From Arenibacter antarcticus (GTDB lineage: Bacteria; Bacteroidota; Bacteroidia; Flavobacteriales; Flavobacteriaceae), in contig NZ_CP166679.1 of NCBI RefSeq assembly GCF_041320605.1, positions 4,574,001-4,638,000 on the forward strand: 64,000 nt of DNA, in the 5' to 3' direction. A model generated the notes under the pieces. That model searched no databases. It was not told the DNA's origin and worked only from the letters and a program-made list of their open reading frames with translations. How positions within the stretch are numbered: position 1 is the first letter of the stretch; every line of letters begins with the position of its first letter. Of the stretch, positions 26,301-35,582 are shown in pieces. A program made the translations under genes and the position numbers.

Positions 26301-28058
26301 CTACTCTTCTTTTGTTAACTTGGGTGCTAACCATAAATACCCTATGCCCAAAATAAAAATACTATAGAACCACAATGGATTCATGAGTTGGTATTGGGAT
26401 GGAATTTTAGCAGCATCCTTTTTTGAATTAAAAAATCTTTTATTTTCCTGAATTAGATCATACCCCCGTAAAGAACTCCAAGAAAGAGTATCCATAACAT
26501 AAAATGCATTATTGGTAGTAGTATCTATTTCCAGTTGCAAACTATTCCAACCAGTTTGCCTGGGAAAAGTGGTTCCAGACCATAAATTTTTCACTTCCAC
26601 ATGCTGCATCAATGGGACGCTATACCCATCACTACTCCTAACAACGGAATCCGCTGTGAAATTATTCAATTTAAAGTTTAAAGGTTCATTTACAAATACA
26701 GGGAAATTTTCCACCTTCCAATCTGCTCCGGGAATATGCCTTTTACCTATAGCCTCAATCACTGTGGTCCAGAACTCCCTATAACCCCGTGAATCACCTA
26801 CTAACAGTAAAGAAAACGTCCCGTGCATTACCGAAGTTCCAACCCTCCCTTTTCCTAAACGCTTATATGCTGTTAACAGCGTATTATGGGATTTGTGAAT
26901 GGGTTCAACTCTCATTTCATCATGAATATGGAAGGGATATTTACTCATTTTGGTTTTTGAATCCTTTTCCCAATCCATTTCCTTTATGTTATCCTTTATG
27001 AAATTAAAATCTAGGAGATTCCCTTGTGATGTATATAAGGTTTCGTTAGGTTGAACAAAAATTCCGAGCCCATTATCCAATACCGAAACCTTCAATACCT
27101 CTAGTGTAGTTTTGGGTAATCCCAAATAAGTTTCGGAATCCATAATCAATAGGTCGAAAGCTTTAAGCAGCGTATGTGAAAGTTGATTGACCACTATTTT
27201 TTCGGTATTGAAGTATTCAAATTTGAATTTCCCTTTGGTCATTTGACTCCTTACTACCAACTCATGTCCGGCTTCTGCCAAAAAGTTTTTTAAATACTTG
27301 GTCTCAAAAGTTGGAAAACCATTTAGTATCAGCACTTTAAATATCTTTTTCTTCCTTATAATTTGCGGCAGAGGTTCCGTACCTACTATAATCCCCATCG
27401 AATCTTTTTCCACTAGAGAAAACAGGAATTGTCCCTGTACCTTACGATCGGAAATCAATGAAAATTCCTGGTTAATATAGTTGCTCATGGCAACGGAATC
27501 CAGACCAGTCCCAGCTGGATCCGTCAAGACCAATACATTGCCCGATTGAGGTTTATTGTAAACTCCCTTAACAATCAATTTTGAGCCTTCGGTCCCTTCT
27601 TGGTCATAATTCAATCGGACGACCCCTGAGGAAAGAGTACCTCCTAGATATGTGGAAGAGCGTTTTTTATATTGCCAAAAATTAAAAGGTGCTATCCCCC
27701 GCCCCAATATATAAACTGGATGTAATAGTGATAAGAAATCGGAAATATCAACTCCATCATCATAGTTCAACACCTTTAAATTATCATGTGTTTTTCTTAA
27801 ACTATCCAATAATTGGACCTGATATCCTGGAGTAAGCACGACTCCTACCATGGGATTATATTTTGAGGGTATCATAGGCTTTAATGCAATTAAGGCCAGC
27901 GCCAACAGGGCCAAAGTTGCAACCAACATCCTTACGAAAAATCTTCCTTTAGGAAATAAGGCACCTTCTTTCCAAATAAAGACACCCCATAAGAGGATAA
28001 GCCCGCCCATAATGAACCAAAACAAACGATCATTCAAAAAATAAATAGGTTCAATCAT
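26301..28058 (-). CDS. Large membrane protein at the end of the MoxR/DUF58/BatA cluster
   Basis: 585 residues. Two membrane segments near the N-terminus (about 12-28 and 40-61), a long extracytoplasmic part and a final helix near 565-580. The middle (about 240-440) looks like a GATase/vWA-type alpha/beta fold: KVLILNGFPTFETKYLKNFL, LLIMDSETYLGLP and a GKGRVGTSVMHGTFSLLLVGDS segment. I recognise no catalytic triad. Proteins of this layout occur at the end of MoxR-DUF58-BatA gene clusters. The start overlaps the preceding gene by 8 bp, so translation is probably coupled. Confidence 0.65.
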   Translation of the reverse strand: MIEPIYFLNDRLFWFIMGGLILLWGVFIWKEGALFPKGRFFVRMLVATLALLALALIALKPMIPSKYNPMVGVVLTPGYQVQLLDSLRKTHDNLKVLNYDDGVDISDFLSLLHPVYILGRGIAPFNFWQYKKRSSTYLGGTLSSGVVRLNYDQEGTEGSKLIVKGVYNKPQSGNVLVLTDPAGTGLDSVAMSNYINQEFSLISDRKVQGQFLFSLVEKDSMGIIVGTEPLPQIIRKKKIFKVLILNGFPTFETKYLKNFLAEAGHELVVRSQMTKGKFKFEYFNTEKIVVNQLSHTLLKAFDLLIMDSETYLGLPKTTLEVLKVSVLDNGLGIFVQPNETLYTSQGNLLDFNFIKDNIKEMDWEKDSKTKMSKYPFHIHDEMRVEPIHKSHNTLLTAYKRLGKGRVGTSVMHGTFSLLLVGDSRGYREFWTTVIEAIGKRHIPGADWKVENFPVFVNEPLNFKLNNFTADSVVRSSDGYSVPLMQHVEVKNLWSGTTFPRQTGWNSLQLEIDTTTNNAFYVMDTLSWSSLRGYDLIQENKRFFNSKKDAAKIPSQYQLMNPLWFYSIFILGIGYLWLAPKLTKEE

Positions 28059-30264
28059 GGCTTTGCAATTCCATTAGTAGTAATTCCTGCATTTCCCCAT
28101 AATATTCATGATCCTTTTTCGGGTCTGGTATTGGTTTGGGCAGAGCAAATAATAGGCCCCGCTGAACTTCCCATAGTATTTGACGCGAATTTTCTCCTTT
28201 TTCCACTAATTTTTTTAAAAGTTGCAAGGTGTTTAAGTATTTCCCAGGTTCCTCAATAGCTTTGGCAGCAAGTTCATGACCCGCTTCACCAAAAATTACC
28301 CTATCCTCCTCGGAAACTATACTACCAGAATCCTTAATTTTCTCCAACCTTACAATGGCAGTACGAATTGAGGGATACGTTATAGGTGCAGCTTTACGAT
28401 CTATCTTTTGATAACTGGCAATATCATCTAACTTTCCACTTAGTCTTACCGTTTCCTTAATAGGAGGTGGATCAAAGCCTATTCTATGCACATAGATACG
28501 GGCACTGTTTTTTATTTCTTGGATGAGTTTTAAAGCGCTGTATTGATAGGGAAGCGACTTCTCAGGAGCAAATAAGCGTAGTTGCAGCTCAGCGTCCCAC
28601 ATTTGATCCATGGCCTGTCTTAGTTTACTTTTAAGGGATTGTGTGAATAAGGTAGATTCCTCGGGGTCATCGTGATTATGGAGGTAACTCTCCAAAGGAT
28701 CTTCCTTCTCCATATGGATTTGTTCCCCTTGATGTTCATGATCCACCAAATTATGGCTATTGTCCCCATCATGATCATGGGTATACTCTTCTAATGGGTT
28801 ATTACTGTTAGTTTCTCCATTATTTACCAAGTTTTCTTCCTCTATGTGACTCCCCATCTCGGTTTCGTCTCCCATAAATTCCCCATATTTAATACGCAGT
28901 GCTTTCTGGTCAAAACCCAACTCGTTACTGGTATAATTAAATTCGGTTTTAGGTAAACTTGATCTGGTACCTATAAGTTTTTCCGTATCTATGATTAATT
29001 GTCGCTGACTCCTAAAATAATCGGGCATTAAATCAGCCCCTAAAGACCCTTCCACGGCGAAGTAACTGGAAACGGTGTCCCTTATTACAGCGAAATAGGT
29101 TTCGCTTCGCGATGTATTTTTATTTGGTTCCTTTTGGTCTGAGGCTTCCACATAAAAGTATAGCTCATCTCCAGCTTCCATTTTTAATTTGTCTAAATCC
29201 AGTTTTTTGGACAACGTCATATTACGACTACCAGTTACCAACCCTTTATCAAAATCCATTTTTACTTCTCGAAATTTTACAGATTCCCCCGTTCCCTTAC
29301 TTACGGTTGCGATAATATAAGCTGCCCCAATTCCATAATCGTCCTTTATATAGACATTAAAATTCAATTCTTTATTCTCATCAATATTAAAGGAGGTAAA
29401 TTGATCTATATCCTGAATTTCAATGGTCGGACTCCTATCATTAGTAACTTCAATTGGATATAATTCCGAAAAAAAAGATTTTCCAGAAGCTCCAACAAAC
29501 CTAAAATTATAAAATCCGGAGGCCCTTAGGACAATCTCCTTCCGATATTCCCCATCATTGAGCTGCATGGGAACACTAGTTCCCATACTTTCTATAAATA
29601 CGCTATCTACGGCTGTATTAAACTGAAGATTCCATGCTACTCTTGAACCTTCCAATGCCTTCACCTCCATTGTAGAGCTGGCCAACATTGGAAGCTTTGT
29701 ATAGGCAGGATAACGAATGGAAAGCCTTTGTTTCTCCAACGCTGGTATAACCGATTGGATTTCAGTGGAATCCTTAGGTTTAAAAGTAATCTGTTGTTGT
29801 GGCAATTGTTCTTGTAACCGCGGTTGTTCTTCGCCGTTGATGGATATACTGAGAATGCCCAACACTATAAATAAACATAATATGATTGTGGCTCTTTTGA
29901 AATGTGTTTCCGGTTTAATATCATTTTTGGCTACTCTTAAGTGTTCCGTTACCTTATATTTTTGCAGCACGGCCAAACTAGACAACTCTTTCTTTGGCAA
30001 GAGCATAAGACCTGTACTATACTCCAGCTGTGCCCAATCTTTATCAATCGTAGCACAGAGTCGGTCCAACGTCAATTTCCAAGGTTTTTTAAGTAGTACC
30101 AGCAGGATCAAAAGACCTCCAAAGGTGATTATAACGACTAATTTACCGACCCCTAGGATAGTAAGAAAAATGGCAGGTCCTAGGGCGTAAAGAAAAACCT
30201 CCAGCGCCCATAAGACCATCCAGCGCTTTCTAATAGCTACCAATATATCCCTTCCCGTATCCAT
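28051..30264 (-). CDS. DUF4175-like membrane protein with a His-rich segment
   Basis: About 737 residues from the ATG at 30264, whose first base is the last base of the upstream stop codon (TAATG). The N-terminus has two membrane helices (about 20-37 and 40-57) and another near 130-150. A long extracytoplasmic region with immunoglobulin-like strands (FNVYIKDDYGIGAAYIIA) follows, then alpha-helical coiled segments. Near residues 490-540 lies a striking run of HDHD, HEHQ and HNHDD motifs, with a repeated PLE(E/S)Y(T/L)H(D/N)HD unit. This resembles DUF4175-type proteins in MoxR-associated clusters. A longer in-frame reading to 30333 would overlap the BatA-type gene and is not preferred. Confidence 0.7.
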   Translation of the reverse strand: MDTGRDILVAIRKRWMVLWALEVFLYALGPAIFLTILGVGKLVVIITFGGLLILLVLLKKPWKLTLDRLCATIDKDWAQLEYSTGLMLLPKKELSSLAVLQKYKVTEHLRVAKNDIKPETHFKRATIILCLFIVLGILSISINGEEQPRLQEQLPQQQITFKPKDSTEIQSVIPALEKQRLSIRYPAYTKLPMLASSTMEVKALEGSRVAWNLQFNTAVDSVFIESMGTSVPMQLNDGEYRKEIVLRASGFYNFRFVGASGKSFFSELYPIEVTNDRSPTIEIQDIDQFTSFNIDENKELNFNVYIKDDYGIGAAYIIATVSKGTGESVKFREVKMDFDKGLVTGSRNMTLSKKLDLDKLKMEAGDELYFYVEASDQKEPNKNTSRSETYFAVIRDTVSSYFAVEGSLGADLMPDYFRSQRQLIIDTEKLIGTRSSLPKTEFNYTSNELGFDQKALRIKYGEFMGDETEMGSHIEEENLVNNGETNSNNPLEEYTHDHDGDNSHNLVDHEHQGEQIHMEKEDPLESYLHNHDDPEESTLFTQSLKSKLRQAMDQMWDAELQLRLFAPEKSLPYQYSALKLIQEIKNSARIYVHRIGFDPPPIKETVRLSGKLDDIASYQKIDRKAAPITYPSIRTAIVRLEKIKDSGSIVSEEDRVIFGEAGHELAAKAIEEPGKYLNTLQLLKKLVEKGENSRQILWEVQRGLLFALPKPIPDPKKDHEYYGEMQELLLMELQSHD

Positions 30265-31559
30265 TATTGTCTGCGGTATTTGGCCAAAATGCGTTCCCCT
30301 ACTAAAAGTACGATCAAAAATGGCCATAGCCAAAGACTTATGTTTTCCGTCCTATAAAAAACAATATCGCTCTCCAGATTAGTAATAATTGGTTCCAATT
30401 CCCTCTTCTCCATTCCCCTAATATCATAAGGTTCTATTTTATTGAATAGGTCTTTACGTAGATTTAGCATGTTCAACAGCGATTCCATTATTCCCTTTTG
30501 GAGGATATTTTCCGAATTAAGTGGTTCAGTAAGATGATACACATTGTTGCGTTTACCATTTACAATCAGTGTATTTGCCATTCCATCGGGCCTATAAACC
30601 AACTGTGGTACATTAACCGGTAAAACAGGTGCTTTGGACAACCAAACCAGCGTATGTAGCCCCGTGGTGTCCAAAGCTTCATTTTCCCTAGCTTCTTCCA
30701 CAATAATATCCCTCCTCAAGAATTTAGATAAGGCTCTATAAGCGTATTTTATGTAGGTCATCTCACTGATAAGGGAATCGTTATAAACAATTAGGATCTT
30801 TAAAGGGGTATCCAACTGTAACGGTACCTGCCTTACGTTTAACCCCCCAAATATTTGCATGCTATCCCTTGTCTCATTTATTTCTATGTTTTTATTATTT
30901 ACGGAAAACGTCTCCTTTTTAAAAGCGAGCTGCATTGCTGTCCCCATGGCGGTAAGTATGGTAACCGAATCCTGGTTGACCCTAGCCTCAACATCTCCGC
31001 TTACCTGATTGGTTGGATTGAGGACCGTCCAATTAATATTAGCTCCTACAATTGGGCGCATTCCTTTTACCCATTTCCTAGATCCTGTGGAAAATACTAC
31101 GATACTGTCCGTTGCAAGGGATTCCATTTCTTTGGCTAGTTGCCAATAATTGGGCGTATGAGCTAAACCCTCTGCACAATTATCTCCTTCCTTTAGGGGA
31201 AGACCCTTCAACAATAATCGTATCTCTCCTTGGGTAATGGTATCCAAAATTGCCTTAACTCCAACATTGTTGAAAAGTGAAGGCTCTACAATATAAGTAA
31301 TCGGTTCTTTTATTGTTGACTTTTTAAAGGTAGGTTCACTGATTATTAGGGTCAAAAGCACCATAATCAACATACGTAAAATTAGTAACGCCCACTCGTT
31401 CAAATTAATGCTACTGGTATGTCTTTGTGGCAAGGCTTCCAGCAATTTGATACTCCCAATCTTAATAACCTTTAATTTTTTCCTATTCCATAGATGAATG
31501 GCGATAGGAATTAAAAGCCCTAAAAATGTCCACAAAAAAGTAGGGTTTCCAAAGTTCAT
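30264..31559 (-). CDS. BatA-domain (aerotolerance-type) membrane protein
   Basis: 431 residues. The N-terminus MNFGNPTFLWTFLGLLIPIAIHLWNRKK is the classical BatA start: a membrane helix followed by the WNRRK-like stop. A second helix is near 59-77 (LLILRMLIMVLLTLII) and a final one near 408-425. The centre is an extracytoplasmic domain with few clear motifs; the vWA metal site DxSxS is not obvious. BatA-type proteins were first linked to aerotolerance in Bacteroides, but the mechanism is unknown. The gene starts one base after the DUF58 gene and its stop shares a base with the next start, so it is firmly part of the operon. Confidence 0.82.
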   Translation of the reverse strand: MNFGNPTFLWTFLGLLIPIAIHLWNRKKLKVIKIGSIKLLEALPQRHTSSINLNEWALLILRMLIMVLLTLIISEPTFKKSTIKEPITYIVEPSLFNNVGVKAILDTITQGEIRLLLKGLPLKEGDNCAEGLAHTPNYWQLAKEMESLATDSIVVFSTGSRKWVKGMRPIVGANINWTVLNPTNQVSGDVEARVNQDSVTILTAMGTAMQLAFKKETFSVNNKNIEINETRDSMQIFGGLNVRQVPLQLDTPLKILIVYNDSLISEMTYIKYAYRALSKFLRRDIIVEEARENEALDTTGLHTLVWLSKAPVLPVNVPQLVYRPDGMANTLIVNGKRNNVYHLTEPLNSENILQKGIMESLLNMLNLRKDLFNKIEPYDIRGMEKRELEPIITNLESDIVFYRTENISLWLWPFLIVLLVGERILAKYRRQ

Positions 31560-31560
31560 A

Positions 31561-32457
31561 TTACAGTATACTACTCCTCGTTTTTATAAATATTTGAAGT
31601 GCTTTTCCGATGGGTTCATCCATCCTAAATAATTGGTACCCTATGTTATGAGACAACAATTCATTCTTCACTGTATCTATCCTAGTATTCAGTAAAGAAA
31701 GATAGAGGTTGCGGGACATCTTTGCATTTACCTTTACACGTTTTCCCGATTCAAGATCCTCAAACAGGATGTTTCCGTTGTAGCTGAAGTCCATTTCCTT
31801 TCCCCCCATAATATGCACTACTACCACTTCATTGGTTGCTTTTTTTAACTGTTTGATGGTCGCTGTTAGTTCTTCCCCCTCTTCATGTAGGTCGGTAACA
31901 AAGAAAATCAGTTCTTTTTGGCCACTATCATGTATTTTTTGAAAGGAATGGGAATCCGTAGGCCATTTCCCTTCATTCTCTATTTGGAGAAGCTGATGAA
32001 GAAACATCTTATAATGTTGTTTTTGTCCTGATGGATAAAGACTATGTAGCTTTTGATCGTTTATTGCAAATAATCCCACCGCATCCCCTTGTTGTTCTGC
32101 CAAATAAGCCAAGGAAGCGATCAATACCCTTGCATGATCCATTTTTGAAATCTCTTTTTCCTTGTGGGCCATGGATTTACTTGCATCCAAAATAAATTTC
32201 ACGGTTATATGGGTATCAATTTCTGATTGCTTTATATAATACCGACCCGATCTAGCCAACATTTTCCAATCCATTAGGCGCATATCATCACCGGGCTGGT
32301 ACGCTCTATACTGACTAAACTGAAGCCCCTGCCCTACTCTTCTACTTTGATTTAAGCCAGTAAAATGCCCCTCCACAATAACCTTGGCAATAAGGGAAAG
32401 CCCAGAGATACTATTAATTATTTCGGGCTGTAATAGCTGATGATAATCTTGCTTCAC
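31561..32457 (-). CDS. DUF58 protein (vWA-like)
   Basis: 298 residues, no signal peptide. The hallmark is SQYRAYQPGDDMRLMDWKMLARSGR (about residues 48-72), the DUF58 signature with its D..R.IDW-type core. A vWA-like fold follows, starting FILDASKSM (metal-site DxSxS) and continuing with ELIFFVTDLHEEG. DUF58 proteins are almost always encoded beside MoxR ATPases, and are thought to be adaptors or substrates of them. Here the MoxR gene ends 12 bp upstream and the BatA gene starts 1 bp downstream. Confidence 0.9.
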   Translation of the reverse strand: MKQDYHQLLQPEIINSISGLSLIAKVIVEGHFTGLNQSRRVGQGLQFSQYRAYQPGDDMRLMDWKMLARSGRYYIKQSEIDTHITVKFILDASKSMAHKEKEISKMDHARVLIASLAYLAEQQGDAVGLFAINDQKLHSLYPSGQKQHYKMFLHQLLQIENEGKWPTDSHSFQKIHDSGQKELIFFVTDLHEEGEELTATIKQLKKATNEVVVVHIMGGKEMDFSYNGNILFEDLESGKRVKVNAKMSRNLYLSLLNTRIDTVKNELLSHNIGYQLFRMDEPIGKALQIFIKTRSSIL

Positions 32458-32469
32458 TTGTTAGTGTAC

Positions 32470-33471
32470 TTAGTTTGTAATTGCAGTGGACTTTAAAAGG
32501 TGTTGGGTGACCATGTCTGAAGTAATGCCTTCCGCCTCAGCTTTAAAATTCACTATTATCCTATGTCTCAATACTGGCAAAGCTACTTTTTTAACATCAT
32601 CCAAGGTTACTGAAAGTCTGCCTTGTTGTAATGCCCTAGCCTTGGCAGTTAGGATCATCGCCTGGCCGGCACGCGGCCCGGCACCCCAACTTACCCATTC
32701 CTTTACATACGCTTCGCTGGTGGTTTCTGGCCTTGTAGCCCTTACAACCATACTTACATATTCTACCAGCTTATCACTAATAGGTACTTCTCTAACTAGT
32801 TTTTGTAATTTAAGTATCTCCTCCCCGCTTATAACAGCTTGTATGACTTGATCCTTTATTCCGGTAGTGTGCTTTAAAATTTGTATTTCCTCCTGAGCTG
32901 TGGGATATGCTATTTTAATATAGAAAAGAAATCGATCCTGTTGGGCTTCGGGCAATGGGAAGGTACCAGATTGTTCAATGGGGTTCTGGGTAGCTAGAAT
33001 AAAAAAGGGCCTATCCAATTTATAGGTCTTCCCGGAATAGGTTACCTCAAACTCCTGCATAGCTTCCAATAGGGCCGCTTGGGTCTTTGGAGGGGTCCTG
33101 TTGATCTCATCCGCCAAAATAATATTGGCGAAAATTGGACCTTTGTTAAACTCGAAAAACTTTCTTCCCGTACTGTGGTCCTCCTCTAAAATTTCGGTTC
33201 CTATGATATCTGATGGCATAAGATCGGGGGTAAATTGGATGCGCTTAAACTTTAAATCTATGGCCTGTGCCAGCGTCTTGATCATTAATGTCTTTGCTAA
33301 ACCGGGAACCCCTTCTAAAAGGGCATGCCCTCCCGCTAAAAAGGCAATCATCAACTGCTCTATGGTTTCTTCCTGCCCAACTATTACCTTGGCAATCTCG
33401 TTTTTAAGATCCAGAAGTTTAGCGGTTAGTTGGTCTATCTCGGTTTTTATATCCATCAATTCCTTATCCAT
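32470..33471 (-). CDS. MoxR-family AAA+ ATPase
   Basis: 333 residues. Walker A is GVPGLAKT (54-61), Walker B is IILADEINRTPPKTQAALLEAMQE (about 115-138), and sensor 1 is FILATQNPIEQSGTFPLPEAQQDRF. The C-terminal lid domain closes with LPVLRHRIIVNFKAE. MoxR proteins are chaperone-like ATPases that mature vWA-containing proteins, such as methanol dehydrogenase in Paracoccus. The natural partner is the DUF58/vWA protein encoded 12 bp downstream. The start at 33471 is 11 bp after the DUF4159 stop. Confidence 0.95.
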   Translation of the reverse strand: MDKELMDIKTEIDQLTAKLLDLKNEIAKVIVGQEETIEQLMIAFLAGGHALLEGVPGLAKTLMIKTLAQAIDLKFKRIQFTPDLMPSDIIGTEILEEDHSTGRKFFEFNKGPIFANIILADEINRTPPKTQAALLEAMQEFEVTYSGKTYKLDRPFFILATQNPIEQSGTFPLPEAQQDRFLFYIKIAYPTAQEEIQILKHTTGIKDQVIQAVISGEEILKLQKLVREVPISDKLVEYVSMVVRATRPETTSEAYVKEWVSWGAGPRAGQAMILTAKARALQQGRLSVTLDDVKKVALPVLRHRIIVNFKAEAEGITSDMVTQHLLKSTAITN

Positions 33472-33482
33472 TTATTTTCTAT

Positions 33483-34103
33483 TTAAGAAGTAAGTGCGTA
33501 CATCACAATATTTACTCCAAAGCGGGTATTGTCTATTTTATACCAGCGTTTATTTCTAAAATCATAATCCCACTCGCAGCCATAGTCCTTATTACTGTAT
33601 AACACACCAATTCTTCCGTCTATTTCAATAGCCTTTAAATACTCGTGTACCAAATCATCGCCCCAACCGTTGAGTTCCTGTGAGGTTGTAGGCGGACCGT
33701 CTTCAAATTCAAAAAAAATAGAATAGAGCTCATGGTCATTCGGAATTTTTTTCAGTGTCCCCGTGCCAAAAATATCATCCATCTGGCGTTCAAAAGATTT
33801 TGCGAACAAACCATCTATATCGTGATTGCAATCATCGGCAAAGACAAATCCACCATTCCGTACATACTTTTCAAAGTTCTCCCTTTCTTTTTTGGTAAAC
33901 TGTACTAGTTTATGGCCAGAAATATAGCAAAAGGGACACTCAAAAATATCATCACTTGCCAAAGGAATAATATTTTCTCGGGTATCTACCGCCAAGGTAG
34001 TATACTCTACCAAAGAATTAAGTAGGTTGGAAGGCATACGCTGATCCACATCCCAATTTCCTGATTCATATTGTAATCTCGTAAAAAAAAACTTATTGCT
34101 CAA
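33483..34103 (-). CDS. DUF4159 domain protein
   Basis: 206 residues. It begins FFFTRLQYESGNWDVDQRMPSNLL, the characteristic DUF4159 opening (R..Y.GG.W...). A GATase-like core follows, with FCYISGHKLVQFTKKERENFEKYVRNGGFVFADDCN; the pattern of small residues around the central strand is typical. No signal peptide is visible, although many DUF4159 proteins are exported. The family has no known activity and is repeatedly found with MoxR/DUF58/BatA genes, as here. It heads the second leftward unit, after the terminator that follows TldE. Confidence 0.85.
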   Translation of the reverse strand: MSNKFFFTRLQYESGNWDVDQRMPSNLLNSLVEYTTLAVDTRENIIPLASDDIFECPFCYISGHKLVQFTKKERENFEKYVRNGGFVFADDCNHDIDGLFAKSFERQMDDIFGTGTLKKIPNDHELYSIFFEFEDGPPTTSQELNGWGDDLVHEYLKAIEIDGRIGVLYSNKDYGCEWDYDFRNKRWYKIDNTRFGVNIVMYALTS

Positions 34104-34180
34104 TGCTTATGTAGGTTCCTTAAGTTATTTATCGTACTAATGTTCCCACATTAAGGTGCTATAAAAACCTTACCATGGAA

Positions 34181-34222
34181 AATAAAAAACTGGTTACTTA
34201 TGAATGTCATAGCAACCAGTTT
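34181..34222 (-). terminator. Intrinsic terminator after tldE
   Basis: Read on the minus strand, AAACTGGTT (34222-34214) pairs with AACCAGTTT (34195-34187), with further pairs ATGA/TCAT inside, and is followed by a T-rich tract (34189-34181). It lies just after the TldE stop at 34240. It separates TldD-TldE from the DUF4159-MoxR unit. Confidence 0.75.
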
Positions 34223-34239
34223 AACAGTATTAATTTGTT

Positions 34240-35553
34240 CTATACGGCATCGGACAAGCTAGTAAAGGTAAAATCCCTAACCTTCATATAAGGGATTAAA
34301 TCACCGTTCATCCTAACCTGTTTCCCAAGGGTTTCAAGGTTATTCAGCATAATTATAGGACTTTCATTAAACCTAAAGTTTTTCACAGGGTGCTTAATCT
34401 TTCCATTTTCAATATAAAAAGTTCCATCACGTGTAAGACCAGTGTAAAGCAATGTTTGCGGATCTACACTTCTAATGTACCACAATCTGGTAACCAAAAT
34501 TCCCTTTTTAGTGTCTTTTATCAGGTCTTCCAAGGATGCCGAACCACCTTCCATAATAAAATTGGAAGGATAAGGCACAGGGCTAACGCCTTTCTGTTCT
34601 GCCCAATATCGACTATAAGAAAGGTTTTTTACCACCCCATTTTCTATCCAGCTCATTTTCTTAAGGGGTTGTCCTTCTCCATTCCAAGTAGCTGTTGGGA
34701 CTTCGGGATGCAGGGGATCTGACCAAATATTCACCCTTTCGTCTACAATCTTTTGACCTAATTTATTGCCCCCATCTTTGGACATAAAGCTTCTTCCCTC
34801 ATCCGCTCTTCTAGAATCGAAAGAACCAAACATATTGCGAAGCAAATCTGCGGAAGCCGCGGGTTCTAAGATTACCGTATATCTCCCTGGTTCTATCGCT
34901 TTCGCCTCCTTGGACATCAAAGCTTTCTCCATGGCAATTTTTGAGGCTTCTGAAGCATCAAATTTAGTTATATCGTTAAAATCCCTGGATACCCATCCGG
35001 AACCGGTACCATCATTGGTTCTCATAGTTACGGTGAAATCAGAATCCGTTGATTTATTATAGGCGAAAAGCCCGTTAGAATTCATCATCGCACTAAATCC
35101 TGAAGAGTCGTTAAAAAACCCTGCAGCCGTCACCTCATTCATTGTTGCTGGGTCAATACTACTACTGGCCACATTGGCCCGATATTCCGGGGTTATATTT
35201 GCTGTTTCCTCATTATAACTAATGGAGTCGTCATAGGACTGCGGACCTAATGGCTCCATAAATTCAGGGTTTTCAGGCGATAATTTAGCCAGTTCCTCTG
35301 CTCTTCTAACCACCTTTTCCAAAGAAACATCATCGAACTCATCTATAGTAGCTGTACCAGATTTTTTACCAAAGCTAGATTGTATAGACAAGTTTTGATT
35401 TGATCGGTGACCAGAGGTAGAAACCGTATTCCGGGCATATCTAATATTGCCACTCTCACTGCCATTCATATTAATTTCGCAAGCATCCGCTGTGGAAAAG
35501 CTCATTGCTTTTTCCATGATACGCTTAGCTTCATCCTTTGTATATATTGCCAT
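34240..35553 (-). CDS. TldE/PmbA-type protein, partner of TldD
   Basis: 437 residues. It has the TldD/PmbA fold, with RYARNTVSTSGHRSNQNLSIQSSFGKKSGTA near the N-terminus, VILEPAASADLLRNMFGSFDSRR (about residues 225-247) and the glycine-rich FIMEGGSASLEDLI. The zinc-site HExxxH is absent, as expected for TldE, which forms a heterodimer with the metal-binding TldD. Together, E. coli TldD-TldE process peptides such as microcin B17 and the CcdA antitoxin. No signal peptide is present, unlike the TldD gene 29 bp upstream. A terminator follows at 34181-34222. Confidence 0.87.
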   Translation of the reverse strand: MAIYTKDEAKRIMEKAMSFSTADACEINMNGSESGNIRYARNTVSTSGHRSNQNLSIQSSFGKKSGTATIDEFDDVSLEKVVRRAEELAKLSPENPEFMEPLGPQSYDDSISYNEETANITPEYRANVASSSIDPATMNEVTAAGFFNDSSGFSAMMNSNGLFAYNKSTDSDFTVTMRTNDGTGSGWVSRDFNDITKFDASEASKIAMEKALMSKEAKAIEPGRYTVILEPAASADLLRNMFGSFDSRRADEGRSFMSKDGGNKLGQKIVDERVNIWSDPLHPEVPTATWNGEGQPLKKMSWIENGVVKNLSYSRYWAEQKGVSPVPYPSNFIMEGGSASLEDLIKDTKKGILVTRLWYIRSVDPQTLLYTGLTRDGTFYIENGKIKHPVKNFRFNESPIIMLNNLETLGKQVRMNGDLIPYMKVRDFTFTSLSDAV

Positions 35554-35582
35554 AATATTAAAATTATTTGTCGTAAAATATG

